A stretch of 9,544 nt of DNA, taken from positions 1 through 9,544 of the forward strand of contig JBILNK010000167.1 in the NCBI GenBank assembly GCA_044375105.1. The letters are read 5' to 3'. The notes beneath the pieces are model-generated. The model saw only the letters and a program-made list of their open reading frames with translations. It was not told the DNA's origin and did no database searches. Below are positions 4,994 to 9,544 of this stretch, piece by piece. Source of the stretch: JBIKLM01 sp044375105 (GTDB lineage Bacteria; Planctomycetota; UBA1135; GCA-002686595). The translations under genes and the position numbers were made by a program. How positions within the stretch are numbered: the first letter of the stretch is position 1; the number at the start of each line of letters is the position of its first letter.

Positions 4994-6463
4994 TCAGAAG
5001 CCCTGCGGCAGGACCCCGATGTTCCAGGTCAGGTAGGTGCCGAGGTGGCTGAGCTCGGCCATCACGGTCTTGACCGGCCGGCCCTGCTGCTTGTCCCAGA
5101 CCACGCGGTTGAGGCGCAGAAACTTGTCGCTGCCGAGGTACAGCTCGTCGGCGCCGTCGCCGTCCCAGTCGAGCGCCAAGGTGCAGTGTTCGAAGCCGCC
5201 GCTGACCAGGCCGCCCAAGAGGCGCTTGGCCTGCCAGGCACTGCCCGCAGACGCGTCCGCGGGCCGCGAAATTTCCCAGACCCCGTCGGCCATGGTCGCG
5301 GCCACCAACTCACGGCGCCCGTCGCCCTGCAGGTCGGCGGGCACCAGGAAGCGGCACAGGTTCCCGGGCAGATCGCAGAGCACGCTGGAGGTGGCCTGTT
5401 GGCCCTCGAAGTCGTAGCGCTTGACGTGGGTGCCCGAGCCCGCGGCCTCGCTGGAATTGAGGTCGCTGAGCGCCTCGCCCTCCATGACCGCGTACAGCTC
5501 GAGACGCCCGTCGCCCTCGAGGTCCGTGCACAGGATCTCCTTGGCGTGGGTTTTCGGGTTGTTCTCGACCACGGTCAGGGTGTAGTTGCCCGCCTCGAAA
5601 TCGTAGCGATGGATCTCGCCGCGCTGGTGGCTGCCATCGACCTTGTTGGGCATCGAGGGCGTCGCGAAGATCTCGAGCAGGCCGTCGCCGTCGACATCGC
5701 CCAGCTCGATCTCGTGCACGAAGCCCAGCTCGGGATGGGAGGCGATGCGCTCGCCGACATAGCCCTGCTCGGTCTGCTGCACGACGTAGATCCCGCCGGT
5801 GTCGTGGGTCGCGATGACGATGTCCTCGATGCCGTCGCCGGTCACGTCGCCGAGCTCGAATTCGCGCAGGCGCTGGTTCTCAGATCCGACCGCGTCGGCC
5901 CATAGGGTCTCGGGCTTCCAGGCGCCATCGACGCGGCGCCACAGGTCGAGGCAACCCAGGTTGCCGCTGACGGTCAAGATCCCGGGCTGGCCCGTGCGCG
6001 GGGTGAACCAAGCGGCCTTGTGGATCACGTTGCCGTGGCCGAGCTCGTAGGGCGAGGTGCGCAGTTTGCCGTCGGGTTTCTTGAATTTCAGGCTGTCGAG
6101 CGCGACCCCTTCCACAGGGCGCTTGACCCAGCGCCCCTGCTCACGCGCCCATTGGAAGGGCTGGCCGATGGGCTGGCGGTCCGGGCCGATGTCCGCCAAG
6201 AAGACCTGGTCAGCCTCATCGCGCGCCACCGCCGCCTCGTAGGGATCGGAAGGGGCCCGCACCAACTCGACGTCCCAAGCTTCGCCGGGCTTGCCCTTGG
6301 GCTTGACGATCAGGAAAGCGCCCGGCTGAGGGACCATGTTGGCGTCCAGGGTGGTCAGGGCGAAGACCAGGCCTCCCGGTTGCGGGCCGCCCCGGGAGCC
6401 GCCGTCGCAGGCGGAGAGCAGCAGGCAGCAGGCGGAAGCGACGGCGGTCGAGAGGCGCAGCAT
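4994..6463 (-). CDS. lipoprotein with VCBS/FG-GAP-type repeats
   Basis: A 489-residue exported lipoprotein of unknown function. The N-terminus MLRLSTAVASACCLLLSACD is a lipoprotein signal peptide with lipobox LSAC and acylation at Cys19. Asp20 follows, which in E. coli retains lipoproteins in the inner membrane; whether that rule holds here is unknown. The rest carries five Asp-rich loops of the VCBS/FG-GAP type, each after a hydrophobic strand: DVTGDG (206-211), DVDGDG (256-261), DLEGDG (314-319), DLQGDG (377-382) and DWDGDG (432-437). Such loops usually bind calcium in a beta-propeller. Residues 30-190 may form further blades without the motif. The frame is open 139 codons further upstream, but that part is Arg/Pro/Ser-rich, so the Met next to the signal peptide is the start. 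No Shine-Dalgarno. A TAGACT box lies 44 bases upstream. Likely binds a protein or polymer partner at the cell envelope; no enzyme motif is visible. Confidence 0.88.
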   Translation of the reverse strand: MLRLSTAVASACCLLLSACDGGSRGGPQPGGLVFALTTLDANMVPQPGAFLIVKPKGKPGEAWDVELVRAPSDPYEAAVARDEADQVFLADIGPDRQPIGQPFQWAREQGRWVKRPVEGVALDSLKFKKPDGKLRTSPYELGHGNVIHKAAWFTPRTGQPGILTVSGNLGCLDLWRRVDGAWKPETLWADAVGSENQRLREFELGDVTGDGIEDIVIATHDTGGIYVVQQTEQGYVGERIASHPELGFVHEIELGDVDGDGLLEIFATPSMPNKVDGSHQRGEIHRYDFEAGNYTLTVVENNPKTHAKEILCTDLEGDGRLELYAVMEGEALSDLNSSEAAGSGTHVKRYDFEGQQATSSVLCDLPGNLCRFLVPADLQGDGRRELVAATMADGVWEISRPADASAGSAWQAKRLLGGLVSGGFEHCTLALDWDGDGADELYLGSDKFLRLNRVVWDKQQGRPVKTVMAELSHLGTYLTWNIGVLPQGF

Positions 6464-6502
6464 GGAGGGGATGTCGGCGTTTTCGGGGGACGCGGCGGAA
6501 TC

Positions 6503-6515
6503 CGGCAGTCTAGCG
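6503..6515 (-). promoter_or_regulatory. shared 13-nt element with TAGACT -10-like box (lipoprotein gene)
   Basis: On the minus strand this reads CGCTAGACTGCCG, identical to the element just upstream of hemF. TAGACT (6512-6507) fits the TANNNT form of a -10 box and would give a transcript start near 6500 and a leader of about 38 nt before the ATG at 6463. No -35 hexamer is recognisable 16-18 bp upstream. Confidence 0.4.
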
Positions 6516-6768
6516 GTGCCGCAGCTGGGGACCGGAAGCCTGCGTACGCGGCCGCGCGTTCGTTGAGAGCGACAACGGGACGGAGAAATCCCGCTCGAGC
6601 AGGTCGCGGGCGCGGGGCGGAGGCAACCGCGGTGCTCGGCCGAGCTGGGAGCCGAACGGGCCCGGGGCCGCGTCCGGCGTGGGGCCCGGCCAGCGCGAAC
6701 GGAGCTCGGCCCAGCGGCCCGCGGGCTGGGCCCGAACGGGGTCCGAGGGCCCAGGGCGCCCGCGCCAG

Positions 6769-6842
6769 CGCAGCGGTCCGAGGGGCTCAGGGGTGCAGCG
6801 GGCTCGGGTTGCAGCGGACTCGGGGCCCAGCGGCGATCGGGG
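6769..6842. repeat. degenerate short tandem repeat
   Basis: Two adjacent 16-base copies, TGCAGCGGGCTCGGGT (6794-6809) and TGCAGCGGACTCGGGG (6810-6825), differ at two positions. Poorer copies flank them on both sides (GCAGCGGTCCGAGGGG before, CCAGCGGCGATCGGGG after). About four decayed units of the theme GCAGCGGnCTCGGG. Probably slippage in GC-rich DNA; no function is evident. Confidence 0.45.
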
Positions 6843-6942
6843 CTGAGGGCGCGGGCCGGGCCCGCCGCCGATCGCTCCACCGAGCGGCGCGACCGCGGCC
6901 GATGCCGCGCCGCCCTGCCGCCGCCTGCGGCCCCTTCCGGGC

Positions 6943-6956
6943 CGGCCTGAAGGCCG
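6943..6956 (-). terminator. hairpin downstream of hemF
   Basis: CGGCCT (6943-6948) and AGGCCG (6951-6956) pair perfectly; with a four-base loop the stem is 5 bp. It lies 24 bp past the hemF stop on the minus strand and is followed by more GC-rich pairing potential but no T-run. A weak terminator candidate. Confidence 0.3.
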
Positions 6957-6980
6957 CCACGGCCCGGGCGGGGCGGCCGC

Positions 6981-7910
6981 TCAGCCCAGGGCCCCGGCCC
7001 AATCGCGCGGCACCAGGAAGTGCTCGGTCAGCCGCGCTTCCAGGCTGCCCGGGGCCGGCCGCCAGTCGTACTCCCAGCGCACCAGCGGCGGCAGGGAGGC
7101 CAGGATCGACTCGATCCGCCCGCCCGACTGCAGTCCGAACAGGGTGCCGCGGTCGTAGACCAGGTTGAACTCCACGTAGCGGCCGCGGCGATAGAGCTGG
7201 AATTGGCGCTCGCGCTCGCCATGGGGCATGCCGTGCCGGCGCTCCAGGATCGGCAGGTAGGCCTCGAGGTAACCCTGTCCCACCGCGCTGTGCAGGGCGA
7301 AACAGCGCGCAAAGCCGAGCTCGTCGAAATCGTCGTAGAACAACCCGCCGATGCCGCGCCGCTCGCCGCGGTGCTTCAAGAAGAAATACTGGTCGCATTC
7401 CTGCTTGAAGCGCGGATAAAGCGACGGATCGACGCGGGCCACGGCGGCGCGGGCCACGCGGTGCCAGTGCACGCAGTCCTCGTCGAAGCCGTAGTACGGC
7501 GTCAGGTCGAAACCGCCTCCGAACCACCAGACCGGCGCCTCGCCCGGTTTTTCGGCGATGAAAAAGCGCGTGTTGGCGTGGCTGGTCGGGGCGTAGGGGT
7601 TGCGCGGGTGCACGATCAGCGAAACCGAGACCGCTTCGAAGGTGCGGCCGTGCAGCGCGGGACGGCGGGCCGTGGCCGCGGGCGGGAGCTGGGCCCCCGA
7701 GGTGTGGCTGAAATTGACCGCAGCCTTCTCGATCACGGCGCCGCCCTCCAGCACGCGCGGCCGGGCCAGCCCCCCGCGCTCCCCGTGCAGATCGTCGCCG
7801 CGGAAGCGCGCCGCGCCGTCCAGCGCTTCCAGCGCGCCGCAGATCTGCTCCTGCAGAGCCAGCAGTTGCCGGCGCACCGGAGCCACTTCGGGGCGTTCTG
7901 CGACGCTCAT
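6981..7910 (-). CDS. hemF: oxygen-dependent coproporphyrinogen III oxidase
   Basis: Converts coproporphyrinogen III to protoporphyrinogen IX by two oxygen-dependent decarboxylations, a late step of heme synthesis in the cytosol. The 309-residue product is full length for the family (E. coli about 300). Conserved blocks appear in order: RVLEGGAVIEKAAVNFSH (52-69), LIVHPRNPYAPTSHANTRFF (98-117), WWFGGGFDLTPYY (128-140), HWH (148-150), FFLKHRGERRGIGGLFYDDF (176-195) and GRYVEFNLVYDRGTLFGLQSGGR (243-265). The four conserved histidines are His101, His111, His150 and His180, spaced exactly as E. coli His96, His106, His145 and His175. The ATG at 7910 is preceded in frame by a TAG 15 bases upstream and has no Shine-Dalgarno. 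A TAGACT box ends nine bases before the ATG, suggesting a leaderless or nearly leaderless mRNA. No other heme gene is in the window. Its presence implies oxygen-dependent heme synthesis. Confidence 0.98.
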   Translation of the reverse strand: MSVAERPEVAPVRRQLLALQEQICGALEALDGAARFRGDDLHGERGGLARPRVLEGGAVIEKAAVNFSHTSGAQLPPAATARRPALHGRTFEAVSVSLIVHPRNPYAPTSHANTRFFIAEKPGEAPVWWFGGGFDLTPYYGFDEDCVHWHRVARAAVARVDPSLYPRFKQECDQYFFLKHRGERRGIGGLFYDDFDELGFARCFALHSAVGQGYLEAYLPILERRHGMPHGERERQFQLYRRGRYVEFNLVYDRGTLFGLQSGGRIESILASLPPLVRWEYDWRPAPGSLEARLTEHFLVPRDWAGALG

Positions 7911-7915
7911 GGGCG

Positions 7916-7928
7916 CGGCAGTCTAGCG
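7916..7928 (-). promoter_or_regulatory. shared 13-nt element with TAGACT -10-like box (hemF)
   Basis: On the minus strand this reads CGCTAGACTGCCG, the same 13 bases as upstream of the lipoprotein gene. TAGACT (7925-7920) is followed by nine bases and then the hemF ATG. A start site 6-9 bases past a -10 box would fall within a few bases of the ATG, the pattern known for leaderless genes. No -35 match is visible. The TAG is also an in-frame stop that fixes the upstream limit of hemF. Confidence 0.45.
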
Positions 7929-7938
7929 CCCCGCATGG

Positions 7939-7976
7939 GGCCCGGCCGGGAGGCCTGGGCCGCCCGCGGCCGGGCC
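7939..7976. repeat. inverted repeat in the hemF/hydrolase gap
   Basis: GGCCCGGCCG (7939-7948) and CGGCCGGGCC (7967-7976) are perfect 10-bp arms around 18 bases. It lies about 30 bp upstream of the hemF start, across the place a -35 would occupy, so it could be an operator or only GC-rich chance. Role unknown. Confidence 0.35.
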
Positions 7977-8189
7977 GGTGGGCGGCTCGGAGGCCATCCG
8001 GTGAGCCCCTGGGGCCGGCGGCCGGCCGGCTCACGGCGGCGCCGATCGGGCAGCGACCGGCCGAGGGGCGCCCCAGAGGCCTGCGGGCAGGCGCACCCAG
8101 CCGGTCGTCGACCTCGCGGGCCCCGTCGGATCCGGTCGGGGGCCCAATCGGAGCGCTCGGGAGGGCCCACCGATCCCCGCGGCCGCAGG

Positions 8190-8195
8190 TAGAAT
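8190..8195 (+). promoter_or_regulatory. possible -10 box (TAGAAT) for the hydrolase gene
   Basis: TAGAAT, followed by TTTTC, is the most AT-rich spot in the gap and resembles a -10 hexamer (TATAAT). It would give a leader of about 70 nt before the ATG at 8273. The bases at the -35 position (CCACCG) do not match a consensus. Confidence 0.35.
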
Positions 8196-8272
8196 TTTTC
8201 GCCGCGCGAGGCTCGGCCCACCCTCCGGCCCTGCGTTTACACGGCGTTTTCAAGCCCCGGCACCGCTAGTCC

Positions 8273-9544
8273 ATGGCCCGCATCCCCTTCGGAAGGGCGC
8301 TGCTCTGCGCCCAGGCCCTGTTTTGCCTGGCCGGCGCTCTGCCGGGCCAGAGCAGCGGCCCGGGGCCCCTGGCGACCGGACTGGCGGTCCACGCGGGGCA
8401 AGGCCAGAGCTTCCTGACCTGGAACGAAGTGCCCTCCCAGGCCACGCGGTACCGGATCTACCGTTCGCCCCAGGCATTCACCCCGGCCACCGACCTGACC
8501 CAGGTGGACCGGCTCGGGGAGGTCGATTCCCAGACAACCCTCAATCTGCGCCTGACCACCCTCTCGGGCCAGGTGTTCACCTACGTGATCCAGGAGGGTG
8601 CGGCGCCGCTCGAAGCCAACCAGGGGCTGTTCGTCTACACGATCGAACAGCCCGGCGATGCCTACTACGCGGTCACGACCGTGTCGGCGGGGATCGAGGA
8701 CACGACCCTGGTCCCCGGAATCAACACCTTGGTGGCGCCGATCAACGAGACACCGGCCCCGCCTCGGCCCGTGCTGCAGTTCAGCGGACCGGACTTCGGC
8801 ACCTACGTGCACTGGGTCAGCGAACGGGACACCCCCTTCGCCCCCGCGATGGCCGGCTTTCCGGGCTTGGCCTTCAACCTGCGCGTCAGCTTCGGGCAGG
8901 CCCTGGGCACGGCGCCCCGGCCGCTGCTGCTGCAGCTGCACGAGCGCGGCGGCAGCTTCCTGACGGTGCCGCCGCCTTCACAGCCGGAGGCGATCATGCT
9001 GGCCCCGGACGATTGGCAGCGCATCCCGCCCTTCAACACCTACTGGTTCGGAAGCAATCCGGATTTCCCCGGCCCGATCGGCAGCACCAGCCCTGCCAAC
9101 GCGGACTTCACCGTGCGGCGCGTGCTGCACGAGCTCGATTGGGCCACGGCCAACTTCCCGGTCGATCCGGACCGCACCCTGGTGGCCGGCATCTCGATGG
9201 GCGGCGCCGCGGCGATCTCTCTGGCCTATCGCTATCCCGATCGTTTCGCCGCCGCTGCCGCGATCGTCCCGAAGTTCGATTGGGGCTGCCAGGCCAACGG
9301 CTGCTGGTCTGTTCCCGAGACCGGGGACCAGCTCTGGGGCGCGTTGAGCTTGAATCTGCCCAGTTCGGATGGCGTGCCGACCTACGACCGCCTGGACACC
9401 GGCTTCGTGGCGGCGCGCTCGCCCGCGGACCTGACCCTGACGGACGCCCTGACCCCCCGGCCCCCGATCCTGGCCCTGTGCGGTCGACAGGACACGGTGG
9501 TCGGATGGCAGGAAAAGCCCCTGTTCTTCAAGCAGATCCAGAAC
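8273..9544 (+). CDS. exported alpha/beta hydrolase with FN3-like N-terminal domain (3' partial)
   Basis: At least 424 residues with no stop before the window end. The N-terminus (MARIPFGRALLCAQALFCLAGA) looks like a Sec signal peptide, cleaved near residue 22-26. Residues about 33-160 resemble a fibronectin type III-like domain (FLTWNEVPSQATRYRIYRS at 47-65, YYAVTTVS at 131-138), with a Pro-rich linker near 160-166. A catalytic alpha/beta hydrolase domain follows: strand LLLQLHERGGS (218-228), where the family places its oxyanion region, the nucleophile elbow GISMGG with Ser308, and CGRQDTVVGW (403-412), with Asp407 as the likely acid. The catalytic His should lie beyond 9544. Gene style fits esterases of the PHB-depolymerase/feruloyl-esterase type acting on polymers outside the cytoplasm; the substrate cannot be named. 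The ATG at 8273 is preceded in frame by TAG at 8267 and has no Shine-Dalgarno. It is divergent from hemF. Confidence 0.85.
   Translation, partial: MARIPFGRALLCAQALFCLAGALPGQSSGPGPLATGLAVHAGQGQSFLTWNEVPSQATRYRIYRSPQAFTPATDLTQVDRLGEVDSQTTLNLRLTTLSGQVFTYVIQEGAAPLEANQGLFVYTIEQPGDAYYAVTTVSAGIEDTTLVPGINTLVAPINETPAPPRPVLQFSGPDFGTYVHWVSERDTPFAPAMAGFPGLAFNLRVSFGQALGTAPRPLLLQLHERGGSFLTVPPPSQPEAIMLAPDDWQRIPPFNTYWFGSNPDFPGPIGSTSPANADFTVRRVLHELDWATANFPVDPDRTLVAGISMGGAAAISLAYRYPDRFAAAAAIVPKFDWGCQANGCWSVPETGDQLWGALSLNLPSSDGVPTYDRLDTGFVAARSPADLTLTDALTPRPPILALCGRQDTVVGWQEKPLFFKQIQN

Larger units (their letters stand above)
6464..6980. other. intergenic region between the lipoprotein gene and hemF
   Basis: A 517-bp gap. 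Frames run through it on both strands but encode only Arg/Pro/Ala/Gly-rich sequence, so I call no gene. It contains the lipoprotein gene's promoter-like box (6507-6512), three spaced CGAACGG words (6653, 6696, 6733), a degenerate tandem repeat (about 6769-6842) and hairpin potential just past hemF. The runs of GGCCC and CGGGG are typical of the non-coding DNA in this window. Confidence 0.6.
7911..8272. other. divergent intergenic region between hemF and the hydrolase gene
   Basis: A 362-bp gap between two genes read outward, so it should hold both promoters. It contains the TAGACT element for hemF at the left, a strong 10-bp inverted repeat (7939-7976), GGCCGGCC-type palindromes around 8020-8040, and a T-rich patch with a -10-like TAGAAT near 8190 at the right. 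I see no gene; frames crossing it are Arg/Pro-rich. Confidence 0.6.

Noticed and set aside
4595..5905. Plus-strand open frame (436 codons) over the lipoprotein gene
   Set aside because: Shadow of the VCBS-repeat lipoprotein; its regular Val/Asp/Leu pattern is the reverse of the repeat loops.
6464..6880. 139-codon upstream extension of the lipoprotein gene
   Set aside because: It is Arg/Pro/Ser-rich and would bury the lipoprotein signal peptide in the middle of the protein.
6787..8253. Minus-strand 488-codon and plus-strand 390-codon (7020-8192) frames over hemF
   Set aside because: hemF has every family motif in frame; the alternatives are Arg/Pro/Ala-rich or antisense shadows.

Overview
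The window is a very GC-rich bacterial chromosomal segment with six protein-coding genes separated by long, GC-rich gaps. I see no tRNA, rRNA, CRISPR array, insertion sequence or phage gene. Only one gene (kamA-like) has even a weak purine-rich ribosome binding site, and all five visible stop codons are TGA. An ABC exporter, a lipoprotein with VCBS/FG-GAP-type repeats, a secreted FN3-plus-hydrolase protein and an oxygen-dependent HemF suggest an aerobic, Gram-negative-type, high-GC bacterium. Planctomycetota or a myxobacterium-like lineage would fit. That placement is inference from gene style, not a marker-based assignment.

Layout: (1) 1-1502 (+), the 3' part of an MdlB/TmrA-type half-size ABC exporter whose start lies before the window. 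(2) 1503-1899, a non-coding gap holding an A-tract and hairpin that read as a terminator on the minus strand. (3) 1900-2991 (+), a deoxyhypusine-synthase-like protein with a Lys/Ala-rich insertion of about 44 residues. (4) 2992-3168, a convergent gap with hairpins facing both ways. (5) 3169-4524 (-), a KamA-family radical SAM protein whose substrate-pocket residues differ from classical lysine 2,3-aminomutase. (6) 4525-4993, gap. (7) 4994-6463 (-), a lipoprotein with five Asp-rich propeller repeats. (8) 6464-6980, gap with degenerate short repeats. (9) 6981-7910 (-), hemF. (10) 7911-8272, divergent gap with promoter-like elements. (11) 8273-9544 (+), an exported FN3/alpha-beta hydrolase protein that runs off the window end.

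The genes do not form an obvious operon. Gaps are 177-517 bp, strands alternate, and each gene looks like its own transcription unit. The one thematic pairing is the convergent deoxyhypusine-synthase-like and KamA-like genes. Both families act on lysine, polyamine or amine-type substrates, but a shared pathway is only a hypothesis. I did not find a clearly new multi-gene system. The best leads are the two atypical enzymes, an 18-nt sequence shared at the stop codons of two minus-strand genes (a shorter form occurs at the others), and a 13-nt sequence containing a TAGACT box shared just upstream of hemF and the lipoprotein gene.
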